Shown: positions 50,362 through 62,239, counted from the stretch's first letter. The stretch is DNA of 64,000 nucleotides from Dehalobacter sp. DCA (GCF_000305775.1 NC_018866.1:2313001-2377000), one strand, 5' to 3'. The notes: generated from the sequence alone by a model not told the origin. Numbers and translations: made by a program.

Positions 50362-53300
50362 ATGCCAAAAAGAACCGATATTAATAAGATCCTGATTATT
50401 GGGTCAGGTCCCATCGTGATCGGACAAGCCTGCGAGTTCGACTATTCGGGGACCCAGGCTTGTAAAGCGCTTCGCAAACTGGGCTACAAGATTGTACTGG
50501 TCAATTCCAATCCTGCCACCATCATGACAGATCCCGGAATCGCTGATATCACCTATATTGAACCATTAAACCTTGAAAGTCTGACGAAAATCATTGCCAA
50601 AGAACGTCCCGATGCCCTGCTGCCGAATTTGGGCGGTCAGTCGGCCTTGAACCTTTCCTCCGAGCTGCACCAGGCAGGCGTCCTTACGAAGTATAACGTT
50701 AAGGTTATCGGTGTTCAGCTAGACGCGATTGAACGTGGTGAAGACCGAATTGCTTTCAAAGAAACCATGAACAGGCTCGGCATTGAAATGCCCCTCAGCA
50801 AAGCGGCCTACAGCGTAGAAGAGGCAGAAGCGATTGCCCAGGAACTCGGGTATCCGGTGGTTATCCGCCCGGCCTACACCATGGGCGGAACCGGCGGCGG
50901 TCTGGTTTACAATGCTGAAGAACTGAACGTAATTGCGAGCCGCGGTATTGCCGCAAGCCTGGTCGGTCAGATTTTGGTGGAAGAATCCGTACTTGGCTGG
51001 GAAGAACTCGAGCTCGAAGTCATCCGTGATGCCAAAAACCAGATGATCACCGTATGTTTTATTGAAAATATCGATGCGATCGGTGTCCACACCGGCGATT
51101 CTTTTTGTTCGGCCCCAATGCTGACGATCAGTCCTGAGCTTCAGGAGCGCCTGCAAAAATATTCTTATTCTGTCGTCGAAGCCATTGAAGTCATTGGCGG
51201 CACCAATGTGCAGTTTGCGCATGATCCGAAGACCGGCCGGGTTGTCATCATTGAGATCAACCCGCGAACTTCCCGATCCTCAGCGCTGGCCTCCAAGGCA
51301 ACAGGTCTGCCGATTGCGCTGATCTCTTCCATGCTGGCGGCAGGGCTGACCCTGGACGAAATTCCGTACTGGAGAGACGGCTCTTTGGACAAATACACAC
51401 CTTCAGGCGACTACGTTGTTATCAAGTTTGCACGCTGGGCCTTCGAAAAATTTCCCGGTTCGGTGGACAAGCTTGGTACCCAGATGCGCGCCGTCGGCGA
51501 AGTCATGAGTATCGGGAAAAACTACAAAGAAGCGGTGCAAAAGTCCATTCGCTCTCTCGAGACCAACCGTTACGGCCTGGGCTTTGCGAAAGATTTCCAC
51601 CAGCGGTCTCTGGAAGAACTGATGGCCATGCTAGCTGAACCGACCAGCGAGCGTCAGTTTATTCTTTACGAAGCGCTGCGCAAAGGCGCGGATATCAATG
51701 ATCTGTACGCTTTGACCTATATCAAGCCTTACTTCCTGCAGCAAATGAAAGAACTTGTACTGCTGGAAGAAGAGATCTTAAAATACAGCGGCCAAAAGCT
51801 ACCGGATGAACTGCTGACTCAGGCCAAAAAGGACGGCTTTGCAGACCGTTACCTTGCAATGCTCTTAAACTTAAGTGAAGCGGAGATTCGCAAACAGAGA
51901 GCTGCCCTAGGGGTAGTGGAAGGATGGGAAGCTGTTCCGGTAAGCGGCGTTGAAGATGCCTACTATTATTTCTCTACCTATAATGCGCCCGACAAGACCA
52001 CAAGCAGCAACCAGCCAAAGGTAATGATCCTCGGTGGCGGACCGAACCGGATCGGTCAGGGCATAGAGTTCGACTACTGCTGCGTGCATACCGCCTTTGC
52101 GCTGCGTGATCTTGGCTATGAGACCGTCATCGTGAACTGCAATCCCGAAACGGTCTCCACGGACTACGATACCTCCGATAAACTTTATTTTGAACCGCTT
52201 ACCGTCGAAGATGTTCTGAGTATCTACGAAAAAGAAAAACCACTCGGCGTAATCGTGCAGTTTGGGGGCCAGACACCACTGAACATTGCAGATGAGCTCA
52301 AAAAAGCCGGTGTCAAGATTCTTGGTACAACCCCGGAGACCATCGCGCTGGCTGAAGACCGTGATTTGTTCCGTAAGATGATGGAAAAGCTGGATATTCC
52401 GATGCCGGAATCCGGAATGGCCGTCAACCTGGAAGAAGCGCTTGTTATCGCTGACCGGATTGGTTATCCTCTGATGGTCCGTCCTTCGTTTGTTTTGGGT
52501 GGACGCGGCATGGAAGTTGTTCACGACGCAGAGATGCTAAGCCGTTACATGGCAGCTGCGGTAGGCGTGACGCCCGACCGGCCGATTCTAATCGACCGTT
52601 TCCTGAGCAATGCGATAGAAGCGGAAGCCGACGCGATTGCGGACGGCAAGGATGCTTTTGTGCCGACCGTCATGGAACATATCGAACTGGCCGGTATCCA
52701 CTCCGGAGACTCTGCCTGCGTCATCCCGCCGATCAACATCCCTGAAAAACACCTCGCGACGATTGTGGAATACACGAAAAAAATTGCCCAAGAGATGAAC
52801 GTTATCGGGCTTATGAACATGCAATATGCAATTGCCGATGACAAGGTTTATGTTCTGGAAGCAAATCCGAGAGCTTCAAGGACTGTACCGCTCGTATCCA
52901 AAGTCTGTAATATTTCCATGGCCCGGATCGCGACCGAAATCTTGATGGCTGTCAATGACGGTAAGGAAACATCCGTCAAAAACTTGACTTCCAAAATAGT
53001 ACCTTATTTCGGAGTCAAGGAAGCAGTCTTTCCGTTTAATATGTTTACCGAAGTTGACCCTGTGCTCGGACCGGAAATGCGTTCGACCGGTGAAGTGCTC
53101 GGCCTGGCCGATTCGTTTGGTCTGGCTTACTACAAAGCACAGGAAGCAACCAAGTCCCCGCTGCCGGAATCAGGTACCGTGCTGATTAGCGTCAATGACG
53201 ACGATAAGCCTGCAGCGCTCGAGATAGCCAGGAACTTTGCCCAGATCGGCTTTAAGATCATGGCTACGGAAGGGACCCACAAATTCCTACTGGTGAACGG

Positions 53301-53586
53301 AATCGAAGCCGAAAAAATCAAGAAGCTGTATGAAGGCCGTCCGAACATCGTGGATAGCATCACCAACAAGGAAATCCATCTGGTGATCAATTCGCCATCC
53401 GGCAAACGCAGCAAACATGAGGATGCCTATATCCGCAAAGCGGCAATCAAGTATAAGGTTCCATATATCACCACGATGACCGCTGCCGCGGCAAGCGCCA
53501 AAGGCATTGCCGCCTATGACGCGAATGGCGCATCTGGAATAACCTTAAAGTCCCTGCAGGAATACCATGCCGAAATTAAAGGATAA
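50362..53586 (+). CDS. carB: Carbamoyl phosphate synthase large subunit
   Basis: Makes carbamoyl phosphate from bicarbonate, ammonia (from the small subunit) and two ATP, for pyrimidines and arginine. The 1074-residue protein has the duplicated ATP-grasp architecture. First half (1-400) has GSGPIVIGQACEFDYSG and GGTGGGLVYN; second half (about 550-930) has GGGPNRIGQGIEFDYC and VLGGRGMEVV; the allosteric MGS-like domain (about 935-1074) ends it. The small subunit gene carA is not adjacent, which is less common. GAAAGGAAA precedes the ATG. Confidence 0.97.
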   Translation: MPKRTDINKILIIGSGPIVIGQACEFDYSGTQACKALRKLGYKIVLVNSNPATIMTDPGIADITYIEPLNLESLTKIIAKERPDALLPNLGGQSALNLSSELHQAGVLTKYNVKVIGVQLDAIERGEDRIAFKETMNRLGIEMPLSKAAYSVEEAEAIAQELGYPVVIRPAYTMGGTGGGLVYNAEELNVIASRGIAASLVGQILVEESVLGWEELELEVIRDAKNQMITVCFIENIDAIGVHTGDSFCSAPMLTISPELQERLQKYSYSVVEAIEVIGGTNVQFAHDPKTGRVVIIEINPRTSRSSALASKATGLPIALISSMLAAGLTLDEIPYWRDGSLDKYTPSGDYVVIKFARWAFEKFPGSVDKLGTQMRAVGEVMSIGKNYKEAVQKSIRSLETNRYGLGFAKDFHQRSLEELMAMLAEPTSERQFILYEALRKGADINDLYALTYIKPYFLQQMKELVLLEEEILKYSGQKLPDELLTQAKKDGFADRYLAMLLNLSEAEIRKQRAALGVVEGWEAVPVSGVEDAYYYFSTYNAPDKTTSSNQPKVMILGGGPNRIGQGIEFDYCCVHTAFALRDLGYETVIVNCNPETVSTDYDTSDKLYFEPLTVEDVLSIYEKEKPLGVIVQFGGQTPLNIADELKKAGVKILGTTPETIALAEDRDLFRKMMEKLDIPMPESGMAVNLEEALVIADRIGYPLMVRPSFVLGGRGMEVVHDAEMLSRYMAAAVGVTPDRPILIDRFLSNAIEAEADAIADGKDAFVPTVMEHIELAGIHSGDSACVIPPINIPEKHLATIVEYTKKIAQEMNVIGLMNMQYAIADDKVYVLEANPRASRTVPLVSKVCNISMARIATEILMAVNDGKETSVKNLTSKIVPYFGVKEAVFPFNMFTEVDPVLGPEMRSTGEVLGLADSFGLAYYKAQEATKSPLPESGTVLISVNDDDKPAALEIARNFAQIGFKIMATEGTHKFLLVNGIEAEKIKKLYEGRPNIVDSITNKEIHLVINSPSGKRSKHEDAYIRKAAIKYKVPYITTMTAAAASAKGIAAYDANGASGITLKSLQEYHAEIKG

Positions 53587-53664
53587 CGCAGGCGTCCTAT
53601 TAAACATGGTTCTTAACCTGGTTAAATGATTTCGGGCAAGCGTTAAGTGGCAGTAGCATGCAAC

Positions 53665-53751
53665 AAACAGAAATCCTCAGCGTTAGATATGCCAACGGTT
53701 TACATGCAGTAAGCCCGGAGGTTTTGGCATATTAGCTGAGGATTATTGTTT
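53665..53751. terminator. Long hairpin between convergent carB and the response regulator
   Basis: AATCCTCAGC (53672-53681) pairs with GCTGAGGATT (53735-53744). Outer CAAACA/TGTTTG and inner TATGCCAA/TTTGGCATA pairing extend it. Its position between convergent genes fits a shared terminator. Confidence 0.65.
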
Positions 53752-53772
53752 GTAGCTGCGAAAACGTTCATA

Positions 53773-54183
53773 TTAAGAATTTTTATTCTTCACAAGCTCG
53801 AGCTTTTCCATGACCTCCAGAAATTTGACGGAATCAATGGGTTTGGATGCATACGCGTCACACCCATATTCAAAGGCCTTTTGCACATAATCCGATTCAG
53901 CCAGAACGGTCGTCATAATGATCTTGGCTTGTTTTTCACACGGAACCCCTTTTTGTATTTCCAGATCCCGAATAGCCTTTAACGCCCTGACTCCATCGAC
54001 CTTCGGCATCATGACATCGAGACAGATCAGCTCATAAGGGCTCTCTTCCTTGAGCGACATCAGATAGGCATCGATCGCTTCCAGTCCGTCAACAACCAGA
54101 TCGCACTCACCATATTCTGATAACAATTTGTACAAATATTTTCTGCTGGCTAAATCGTCTTCAGCTATGAGTATCTTTAACAT
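53773..54183 (-). CDS. Single-domain response regulator (CheY-like)
   Basis: A 136-residue receiver domain without output domain. Acidic pocket EDD near residues 7-9, phospho-acceptor Asp in CLDVMMPKVDG near 56, Thr in IMTTVLAES and the conserved Lys in ASKPID near 112. It follows the hybrid kinase by 64 bases on the same strand and is the probable phosphate acceptor of this pathway, or the CheY of the cluster. Confidence 0.92.
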   Translation of the reverse strand: MLKILIAEDDLASRKYLYKLLSEYGECDLVVDGLEAIDAYLMSLKEESPYELICLDVMMPKVDGVRALKAIRDLEIQKGVPCEKQAKIIMTTVLAESDYVQKAFEYGCDAYASKPIDSVKFLEVMEKLELVKNKNS

Positions 54184-54247
54184 CCCAGTCCCCTCCTATT
54201 ACTTCGTTACTTTGTACTTCGTTACTTGTATTTCATTGCCTAATAGC

Positions 54248-57200
54248 TTAATTGCTAAGCGACTTTTTGAAAACATAATACGCTTCTTTAAATAAGCTGA
54301 AATACTCAATCTCATCCTCAATATTATTTTTTCTTCTCGCCAATTCGATTTTAAAAGCACAGAATTTTAATTCATCTGCTTCGATCTGATTGCACAGGTT
54401 TTTCAGCTGGTTGGCAATCGATTCTATCGCTTCATATTGCATGCTTTCAAAATGATCGTCGAGTTCTTTGATACAATGCTCGATTTCCTGCATTACGGAA
54501 GTATAATGTTCAGTGTCTTTATTCTCAGATTTACTTGTAAAAATAATTTCGCCATGATCCCCGAGCTCAACCTTATTCGGAAACTCTTGCCGGCTTTGAC
54601 CCATCAAGCTGATTTTTTTCATCAGATTGTTGATGTCAATCGGTTTTGCCAGATAATTATCCATTCCCATTGCCTGAAATCTTTGTTCGTCACCCTGCAA
54701 CGCATAGGCAGATACTGCAATAATTGGTGTATGGGTTCGGCCGCCTTCAGATTCTCTGATAATTTTCGTTGCTTCTATCCCGTCCATCACAGGCATCTGG
54801 ATATCCATAAGGACCAGGTCATAATGTTTTTTCTTAAAAAGATCCAGGACCTCCAAACCATTGTCTGCAGTATCGACCTGATGGCCCCTTTCCTTCAGCA
54901 TGCGGCGAAGAAAGACTTGACTTACTTTATCATCCTCAGCGAGAAGAATATGCAAAGGCCGGATGATTGGACTGATGTCAGGTCTAAGGAACGGCACCGT
55001 TTCGCTTTGTATTCCTATTTTAAATTTGATCGAAAAATAAAATGTGCTTCCTCTTCCTTTTTGACTGCTGACCTGCATGGTCCCACCCATTAGCTCGACT
55101 AGCTGCTTGGAAATTGCCAACCCCAGACCTGTTCCGCCATATTTTCGGGTAATAGAACTGTCGACTTGGGTAAATGTTTTGAACAGGAATGTCTGATCTT
55201 CTTCGGAAATACCAATTCCGGTATCCTGGACAGCAAATTTCAGTTTAATGTCCTGATCTGTCTTCAAAACGTTGTTTACAGTGACAGATATTTTACCGGT
55301 GTCCGTGAATTTTATCGCGTTATCAACCAGGTTATTCAGGACCTGCCTAAGTCTGTTCGGATCACCGATCAGATACTTCGGGATGCTGGGATCGAGATCA
55401 TACGTTAATTGAAGCCCCTTTTTACTGGCCCGCAGCGTATGCACCTTCGAATTCTTCTCAAGCAGATCATGCATGTCAAAATTGATGTTTTCAACAACGA
55501 GTTTCCTGGCCTCAATCTTGGAAAAATCAAGGATATCACTGATTAACGCCAGCAGGGAATTGGCACAGATTTTGGCCGTTTCGAGGTTATCCCGTTGTTC
55601 AGGATTCAAGTCAGTGGCCAGCGTTAAATCAATCATTCCGTTGATACCGTTCACCGGCGTCCGGATCTCATGACTCATGTTGGCGAGAAATTCACTTTTG
55701 GCCCGATTCGCGGCTTCAGCTTCTTCTTTGGCCTTGATAAATATTTCCTCATTCTTTTTTCTCTCCGTAATATCCCGTGCAATGAGAATGAGATAATCTA
55801 TATGATTAAGTTTAAATTGCCGTATATTGATCTCAACGGGAATTTCTCTGCCATTTTTGGAAACATGAATATCTTCAAACACATAGGTTTGATAGTTTCG
55901 AACTTGAGTCATCAATATATCCAGTTCCGCTTTGCCTATTCTGGAGATCATCTTTGGCGAATGTCCAATCAGCTCATCCCGCGTATATTCGAGTCCTTTG
56001 CAGGCGACTTCATTCACTTCGACAATCGTGATTTCACCTTTTTCATTGACCTGCTCCAGGAAAATGGCATCTCTGGCATTTTCAAAGACGCTTCGGAATT
56101 TTTCTTCACTCTCGATCAATGCCCGCTCCGAAGCTATTCGATCTGATATATCCCGTGCCAGGGAATAGATGCACGTTTTGCCGTTAATATTTATCAGATG
56201 CACACTGACTTCAACCGGGATTTCCTTTCCGTCTTTAGTGACATGCACATGTTCCGCTGTATCGGATCCCTGCTGCATCAGCTGTTTCAATTGTTCAATT
56301 TGATCTTGCGTATCGTATTTAGCGATATCCGGCAGATATAGCTGAAGGAGTTCCTCTCTCGCATAGCCAAGTCTTTGACAGGTAATATCATTGACTTCAA
56401 TTATTTTCCCAATCCGGTCATCATTCTCGATAATTTCAACGATGTAGATTGCATCCGTGACATTGTTATATAAATTTCGATACCGGGTTTCACTGTCCAG
56501 CAGCTGTTTTTCAATTTTTTTACGTTCGGTTATTTCTCTAAGCACGCACAACAACACCTGTTGGCCATTGATCATCGTGGTCTGTGCACTCACTTCCACA
56601 GGAACTATACTTTCATCTTTCCGTTTCGTGTTTGTTTCGATAAAGAATCCTTTTTCCACGGCAATCTTCAGTTGTTCTCTGACAAACGCCACATCATCTG
56701 CAAAATCAAAAACTGTTTTTTGCACAATTTCATGATGATCATAGCCGTAAGCTTTCAAAGCTGCTTTGTTGGCTTCGAGAATTTTCCCATCCTGTGAGAC
56801 GAACATAATCATATCCCTGGCATTTTCCGACAACAGTTGATAGCGCTTTAAAGCGTCTTCAGCATTTTTTCTGTCGGTGATATCCAGTATAATGCCGATT
56901 AGGCCGGCATACTCTCCTTCAAGATCATAATATGGGCCGCCTGAACTGAGACACCATCGATACTCCCCGTCATGATATCTTAAGCGATGCTCATATTCAA
57001 AAGATGTATGGTTCGCTTCTGCATTTTTTAGTATTTCTTTATAAGCGGCTCTGTCTTCGGGATGTATGACTGATAACCAGTGAATATTCATGCACTCTTC
57101 AAAGTTCATACTCAAAAAATCCAGCAGATTTTTATTCAGGTAAGTTATTTCTTTTTCTGTGGAACGCCAGATAGAAACCGGGAAATAATCCAGCAGCTTC

Positions 57201-58069
57201 AGCTGGAAATCGCGGGACTTAATCAGTGACACTTCAAGTATCTTTTCTTCGGTGATGTCATTTAACGCAATAACGATATTTTTTTTGCCGTCTACGATCA
57301 GCGGGGAGATGCTGACATGAAACCATAATTGTTTTGTCTTGCCGTTAAGGATAAATGATTGGGAGAACTCCAACCCCTCGATAGATTCATTGTTTTTAAG
57401 CGCCCGCAAGCCGGCATGTGTAATCTCACACTGCTTACATTTCGCTGCGTAGCCGCAACCCCTAGGATGTTCAAAGCTGGCTGCACATTTGAAAGCTTCG
57501 CCAAATGTTTTACCAAGCACATCTCGTTTTTCCACATGCATCAGTTTGAGCGCTGCGTTGTTTACGCAGCTAATGTGCGCCAGCTCATCGATAATAACCA
57601 TATTAACTGGAGACGAATAAAAGATTGTCCTAAAATTTTCTGCTTCATTTTTATAGTCGTTTTCAATTTCTTTGATTCTGGTGATGTCCCTGAAGACAAA
57701 GATGACCCCTCTGACTTGGCCGTCTTGTTCGATCACTGGGGAACTGCTGGCCGAAATGCAGATGATTTGGCCATCTTTTTTGATCAGTGCCGAATGGTTT
57801 TTTAAGCCCAGAGCTTTCTTTTTTTTAATGGTCAGCCCTATCGGAGAATCCATTATTTCTTCGGTCTCTTTATTGATAACTGGAAAGACTTCTTCAAATA
57901 TTTTACCCTGAGCCTCTTCCGGCAACCAGCCCGAAAGCCTGGCAGTGGAATCATTGATGTATAAAATGGTTCCCAGATGATCCGTATACACCACACCATC
58001 TCCGATGCACGCCAAAGCCAACGCCATTTCATTTGTTGTGACATTGTAGCTTTTTCCGCCTTTATTCAT
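54248..58069 (-). CDS. Multi-PAS hybrid sensor histidine kinase
   Basis: A soluble 1273-residue kinase. Six PAS-type domains (about 8-130, 145-270, 280-400, 405-525, 530-650, 655-775) precede HisKA with [13 protein letters not shown] near 800, a HATPase domain ([21 protein letters not shown]) and a receiver domain with Asp in [11 protein letters not shown] near 1090. The final 85 residues look like an Hpt domain, but the phospho-histidine position reads ANQLKN instead of AHxLKG. PAS2 carries a Cys-rich insert ([14 protein letters not shown]). The gene lies 13 bases downstream of cheB, so it belongs to the chemosensory operon. Confidence 0.93.
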   Translation of the reverse strand: MNKGGKSYNVTTNEMALALACIGDGVVYTDHLGTILYINDSTARLSGWLPEEAQGKIFEEVFPVINKETEEIMDSPIGLTIKKKKALGLKNHSALIKKDGQIICISASSSPVIEQDGQVRGVIFVFRDITRIKEIENDYKNEAENFRTIFYSSPVNMVIIDELAHISCVNNAALKLMHVEKRDVLGKTFGEAFKCAASFEHPRGCGYAAKCKQCEITHAGLRALKNNESIEGLEFSQSFILNGKTKQLWFHVSISPLIVDGKKNIVIALNDITEEKILEVSLIKSRDFQLKLLDYFPVSIWRSTEKEITYLNKNLLDFLSMNFEECMNIHWLSVIHPEDRAAYKEILKNAEANHTSFEYEHRLRYHDGEYRWCLSSGGPYYDLEGEYAGLIGIILDITDRKNAEDALKRYQLLSENARDMIMFVSQDGKILEANKAALKAYGYDHHEIVQKTVFDFADDVAFVREQLKIAVEKGFFIETNTKRKDESIVPVEVSAQTTMINGQQVLLCVLREITERKKIEKQLLDSETRYRNLYNNVTDAIYIVEIIENDDRIGKIIEVNDITCQRLGYAREELLQLYLPDIAKYDTQDQIEQLKQLMQQGSDTAEHVHVTKDGKEIPVEVSVHLININGKTCIYSLARDISDRIASERALIESEEKFRSVFENARDAIFLEQVNEKGEITIVEVNEVACKGLEYTRDELIGHSPKMISRIGKAELDILMTQVRNYQTYVFEDIHVSKNGREIPVEINIRQFKLNHIDYLILIARDITERKKNEEIFIKAKEEAEAANRAKSEFLANMSHEIRTPVNGINGMIDLTLATDLNPEQRDNLETAKICANSLLALISDILDFSKIEARKLVVENINFDMHDLLEKNSKVHTLRASKKGLQLTYDLDPSIPKYLIGDPNRLRQVLNNLVDNAIKFTDTGKISVTVNNVLKTDQDIKLKFAVQDTGIGISEEDQTFLFKTFTQVDSSITRKYGGTGLGLAISKQLVELMGGTMQVSSQKGRGSTFYFSIKFKIGIQSETVPFLRPDISPIIRPLHILLAEDDKVSQVFLRRMLKERGHQVDTADNGLEVLDLFKKKHYDLVLMDIQMPVMDGIEATKIIRESEGGRTHTPIIAVSAYALQGDEQRFQAMGMDNYLAKPIDINNLMKKISLMGQSRQEFPNKVELGDHGEIIFTSKSENKDTEHYTSVMQEIEHCIKELDDHFESMQYEAIESIANQLKNLCNQIEADELKFCAFKIELARRKNNIEDEIEYFSLFKEAYYVFKKSLSN

Positions 58070-58082
58070 TGGCCTTCATTCC

Positions 58083-59102
58083 TTACTTCAGCATCGTACA
58101 AATCAACTGAGGGATGTTCATTAAAGAAGTTTGTCTTTCAACGGCCCCGATATCATGAGCAACTTTCGGCATGCCGTAGACCACACAGGAATCCTGATCC
58201 TGACCGATCGTTCTGGCCCCTTTTCTTCTCATCTGCAGGAGTCCCTTGGCCCCGTCATATCCCATACCGGTCAAAATGACACCCAGCGCATTTTTGCCTG
58301 CTTCCTTGGCCACAGATTCAAATAAGACATCGACGGAAGGACAATGACCGTTGACCTTTTCTCCTGCGAAGCACTCAATCCTGTATCGATTGGCTATCTT
58401 TTTGATTCTGACATGCTGGTCTCCAGGCGCAACTAAGGCCATTCCCTGTTCCAGGTAATCCCCGGTCCGAGCTTCCTTGACCTTCAGTTTGGTCTGATTA
58501 TTCAGCCGCTCGGCAAACATCCGGGAAAAAACAGGAGGGATATGCTGGACGATAACGATCCCGGGCATATTCGCAGGCAGTCGCTTCATGATATTGCAGA
58601 CGGCTTCCGTTCCGCCGGTGGAAGCGCCGATCGCAATGATTTTTTCCGAATTCTCGGCATGCTGGCTTTCAACTTTTTCAGTCGTATCCTTCATCGACGG
58701 GATAATCCGGGCGACGGAGGCTACCTTGATCTTAATCTTCAACTCATTTAAAAAGGTTTCCACTCTCTGCGCAGCCTTCATATCCGGCTTGCCGACAAAT
58801 TCGACAGCCCCGGCATTCATCGCATCAAAAACAGCATCGCTCACCGTACTGATCACAATCACCGGAATCGGATATTGCGGCAGCAGCTTGCAGATAAATT
58901 CAATCCCGTTCATTTTGGGCATCTGGACATCACAGGTCATCACGTCCGGTTCAACTTCCAGGATTTTATCCCTGGCTTCAAACGGGTCTGCGGCCATACC
59001 CACAACTTCGATCTCCGGGTCACTGGCGATTCCTCTGGCCAGAATCTCCCGGAAAACGATGGAATCATCTACAATTAAAACCCTAATCTTTTTTTTGGCC
59101 AT
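58083..59102 (-). CDS. cheB: Chemotaxis response regulator / protein-glutamate methylesterase
   Basis: Removes methyl groups from receptor glutamates (and deamidates glutamines) when phosphorylated by CheA. The 339-residue protein has an N-terminal receiver (DDSIVFRE, Asp in TCDVQMPKMNG near residue 57) and a C-terminal methylesterase with the catalytic Ser in GASTGGTEA near 159, His in VQHIPPVFSRMF near 186 and Asp in GMGYDGAKG near 282. It lies between cheR and the hybrid kinase with small gaps. Confidence 0.96.
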   Translation of the reverse strand: MAKKKIRVLIVDDSIVFREILARGIASDPEIEVVGMAADPFEARDKILEVEPDVMTCDVQMPKMNGIEFICKLLPQYPIPVIVISTVSDAVFDAMNAGAVEFVGKPDMKAAQRVETFLNELKIKIKVASVARIIPSMKDTTEKVESQHAENSEKIIAIGASTGGTEAVCNIMKRLPANMPGIVIVQHIPPVFSRMFAERLNNQTKLKVKEARTGDYLEQGMALVAPGDQHVRIKKIANRYRIECFAGEKVNGHCPSVDVLFESVAKEAGKNALGVILTGMGYDGAKGLLQMRRKGARTIGQDQDSCVVYGMPKVAHDIGAVERQTSLMNIPQLICTMLK

Positions 59103-59124
59103 GATATCAACCTACTTCTAAATA

Positions 59125-59940
59125 TTATTCTTTTCTGTATACGGCTGGCATGACATATTTATATTGGGTTGTATCTTTGTTGAGTGATTCCGAATGACCG
59201 ATGAACAGGTAGCCGCCATACTCCGTCATGTCATAAAATTTCTGAACAAGCTGTTCTTTGGTTGGCCCGTCAAAGTAAATCATCACATTTCGGCAAAAGA
59301 TCACATGGAACTTCTTTTTAAAAGGAAATACCTTTTCCATCAGATTAAAGTTGCGGAAGATCACTTCATTCTTAATTTTTTCTACAACAATCGAATTTTC
59401 CCTGTCGAGCTTTTTAAAATAATTTGTTCTCCACAGCGCTGGCAGCGCCGCAACCTTATCATTGGCGTATTCGCCATTTCTGGCAATCGTTAAGGCTTTA
59501 TCGGAAATGTCCGTTGCAAGAATCTTCGTATCCCACCAGACTTTTTCCCTGCCAAAAAACTCATCAATGATCATCGCGAGGGTATACGGTTCTTCACCAC
59601 TGGAGCACGCCGCGCTCCATATCCGTAGATCCTTATCCCGGCAATGGGCCGCCAGCACAGGCAGAACGTTCTCTTTTAAGAAAGTAAAATGCTCCGCTTC
59701 CCGCATAAAAAACGTATGGTTGGTGGTAATCTTATTAATAAAGGTGGTCATGGCCTCCCCGCCATTATGTGAAGTAATGAAATCGTAATATTCCGAGAAA
59801 CTTTTAAAGCCGTTCTCGATAAGGACACCCTGCAGTCTTCCGTTAATCAGCGATTGCTTTTCTTTTTTTAGATGAATCCCATAATTAGCTTCGATATACG
59901 CTGCAAACTTCACAAATTCTTTTTCCGTTATTGTTATCAT
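59125..59940 (-). CDS. cheR: Chemotaxis receptor methyltransferase
   Basis: SAM-dependent enzyme that methylates receptor glutamates for adaptation. The 271-residue protein has the helical N-domain (KKEKQSLINGRLQG, TTNHTFFMRE) and the methyltransferase domain with IWSAACSSGEEPYTLAM (SAM binding) and FCRNVMIYF near residue 213. Length is as usual. It lies upstream of cheB in the same operon. Confidence 0.96.
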   Translation of the reverse strand: MITITEKEFVKFAAYIEANYGIHLKKEKQSLINGRLQGVLIENGFKSFSEYYDFITSHNGGEAMTTFINKITTNHTFFMREAEHFTFLKENVLPVLAAHCRDKDLRIWSAACSSGEEPYTLAMIIDEFFGREKVWWDTKILATDISDKALTIARNGEYANDKVAALPALWRTNYFKKLDRENSIVVEKIKNEVIFRNFNLMEKVFPFKKKFHVIFCRNVMIYFDGPTKEQLVQKFYDMTEYGGYLFIGHSESLNKDTTQYKYVMPAVYRKE

Positions 59941-60043
59941 AACAGACCACCATCTTCTCCAGGCGTTTTTTATAGAAACTTCTAATTTCTGTTATTCTGA
60001 AGAGAGAGCCTCGAATCAGGCCCTCTCTTCTCTTGCATTTCAC

Positions 60044-61714
60044 TTAGTACTTGCCGAATTCGTCGTCACTCAGGACAATTTTCTTTTTTGGCTTTTCCTT
60101 TGGTGCAAGAGTCGGACTACTACTGTTCATATTCTCGAGCATTTTCAGAATATCCGGGCTCATGTTTTCGATTCCTTTTAAGGAAGCGTACTGGCCGTTT
60201 TTCCGCAGTTTGAATTTGGCAACCTGAACATTCAGCAGCTCGGACTGGCTCGCCAGTTCCTCACTTGCAGCGGCACTCTCTTCAGCAGTTGCCGAGTTGG
60301 TCTGAACGACTTCCGCGACCTGAGCAATACCCTGGTTGATTTGGTTGATGCCAATGGCCTGTTCATTGGAAGCCACTGCAATGTTGTTCACCAGGTTGGC
60401 TACCTTCGAAATTCCTTCGACGATATTGTTTAATTCCTTCGCCGTGTCGCTTGCTATCCGGGTGCCATTATCAACATTCTTGATTGAACCCTCGATCATA
60501 TCCGTTGTTTCCTTAGCAGCGTTGGCTGAGCGAGCTGCGAGGTTTCTGACTTCTTCTGCTACAACGGCGAACCCTTTGCCGTGCTGTCCTGCCCTTGCAG
60601 CTTCAACAGCAGCATTCAGGGCCAAGATATTGGTCTGGAAGGCAATATCGTCGATGACTTTGATAATTTTGGAGATATTATTGGAAGAATTATTAATTTC
60701 ATCCATTGCGCTAAGCATTTCCTTCATCTGGCTGTTGCCCTGGGCCGCATTCTTCTTGGCTTCTTCCGCCAGCTGGTTTGCTTCATTGGCATTTTGGGCA
60801 TTGAGTTTGGTCTGGGAACTGATTTCTTCCAGAGAGGCCGTCAGCTCTTCAATCGAACTAGCCTGCTCGGTTGCGCCCTGGGAAAGGGCCATACTGGAAT
60901 CGGACAGTTGCTTCGAGCCTGAAGCGACCTGCTCGGAAGCACTGTTGATATTACTGATCACTTCATTCAGGGTCAGCGTCATGGTCGAGAACGATTTGGC
61001 AAGCGCTCCGATTTCATCTTTGCCGCGGACATCGATATCGACATTCAAATCGCCGTCAGCAATTTTATCGGAAACTCCTACCAGTTTGCGGACAGGGTTT
61101 GTGATCGAGCGAGCCATAAAAAATCCGAGGATGATCGACAGAACGATTGCGGTCAATGTGGAGACGGCCAGTATAATTATAGTTCTGGTTTCTTTGGATG
61201 CAATACGATCTTTTGCCGCATCAATGTTTTGAGCTCTTTGCCCTGCCATTTGCGTATTTAATTCGATTAAGGCTTTTGTTTCCGGTGCAATTTTTGCCCC
61301 AACTGCCGTGATTTGTGCAGCATTGCCTCCTTTGACTGCCGCAAACAGCTCTCCACTTACCGCAGCGGTCCAGGCGTTGCTTCTCTCTACCATGGCCTTG
61401 TTCTCAGGCGTATTCTCCATGGCTAACAATTCCTCTTGCAGTTTGGTGCACTTCTGGGAAATCGCATTGAAATCGTCAACATAGGACTGTTTTCCATACA
61501 ACATGTAAGCTCTGGCAAGACTTGCTCCATCGGTGAAGCTTAAGGCCAGGTCTTCATTAATTTGGAATTTCACAAATTCGACTTCGGTCATCTGATTAAC
61601 ATCTTTGACCATAGAATTAACCTGGGTATAAGTGACTACAGAAATGACTGCCAGGATGACGACAATGACAATATAGCCAGCTAAAATCTTGGTTTGAAGC
61701 TTGTTGAAATTCAT
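60044..61714 (-). CDS. Methyl-accepting chemotaxis protein (4-helix-bundle sensor)
   Basis: A 556-residue membrane receptor: TM1 about 9-30, a periplasm-facing four-helix-bundle ligand domain to about 180, TM2 about 182-202, HAMP about 203-256 and the long cytoplasmic signalling domain with tip [20 protein letters not shown]. The C-terminus carries a linker rich in Pro and Lys and ends in SDDEFGKY, an aromatic-ended tail that could tether CheR or CheB, though it is not the classical NWETF. Its start overlaps cheW by four bases (ATGA). Confidence 0.95.
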   Translation of the reverse strand: MNFNKLQTKILAGYIVIVVILAVISVVTYTQVNSMVKDVNQMTEVEFVKFQINEDLALSFTDGASLARAYMLYGKQSYVDDFNAISQKCTKLQEELLAMENTPENKAMVERSNAWTAAVSGELFAAVKGGNAAQITAVGAKIAPETKALIELNTQMAGQRAQNIDAAKDRIASKETRTIIILAVSTLTAIVLSIILGFFMARSITNPVRKLVGVSDKIADGDLNVDIDVRGKDEIGALAKSFSTMTLTLNEVISNINSASEQVASGSKQLSDSSMALSQGATEQASSIEELTASLEEISSQTKLNAQNANEANQLAEEAKKNAAQGNSQMKEMLSAMDEINNSSNNISKIIKVIDDIAFQTNILALNAAVEAARAGQHGKGFAVVAEEVRNLAARSANAAKETTDMIEGSIKNVDNGTRIASDTAKELNNIVEGISKVANLVNNIAVASNEQAIGINQINQGIAQVAEVVQTNSATAEESAAASEELASQSELLNVQVAKFKLRKNGQYASLKGIENMSPDILKMLENMNSSSPTLAPKEKPKKKIVLSDDEFGKY

Positions 61715-62220
61715 GATATTACCCCCTCACTAAGTGTAGATGTCAGATTAGACAGTTCTTCTTCTTTTAATAATTTGTCGCAATCAAGAATGAGCTTGAT
61801 ACTGTTATCGACCTTGCCGATTCCTTTAATGTATTTGTTACTGGCACCTCCGTTAACACTGGGAGGAGGCACTATTTCGTCTTCAGGGATGACAAGCACC
61901 TCGCATACGCTGTCCACGATCAGACCAATTGATATTTCCTGAATGTCGATCACGATGATACAGGTCCGGTCACTGTATTCCATAAATGGCTTTTTGAAAC
62001 GCAGGCGCACATCGATGACCGGAATGATCTTCCCTCTCAAATTGACAATTCCACGAACATAATTGGGCAGCTCCGGCACTTCAGTAACCGGCTGGATACC
62101 GATAATTTCTGTCACGTACTTAATTTCAATCCCGTAGATTTCGTTGCCTAGAGAAAAGGTTAAAAACTTGTTTTTCTGAGTATCTTCTTCCAAATAATCT
62201 TCTGCAATCATTTCTGCCAT
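61711..62220 (-). CDS. cheW: Chemotaxis coupling protein
   Basis: Adaptor that couples receptors to CheA. The 169-residue CheW-domain protein has [36 protein letters not shown] and DSVCEVL motifs. The ATG at 62220 has AGGAG; the frame starts three codons upstream without one. It lies 20 bases after cheA and overlaps the receptor gene. Confidence 0.94.
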   Translation of the reverse strand: MAEMIAEDYLEEDTQKNKFLTFSLGNEIYGIEIKYVTEIIGIQPVTEVPELPNYVRGIVNLRGKIIPVIDVRLRFKKPFMEYSDRTCIIVIDIQEISIGLIVDSVCEVLVIPEDEIVPPPSVNGGASNKYIKGIGKVDNSIKLILDCDKLLKEEELSNLTSTLSEGVIS

Positions 62221-62239
62221 TAAAATCACTCCTTTCTTG

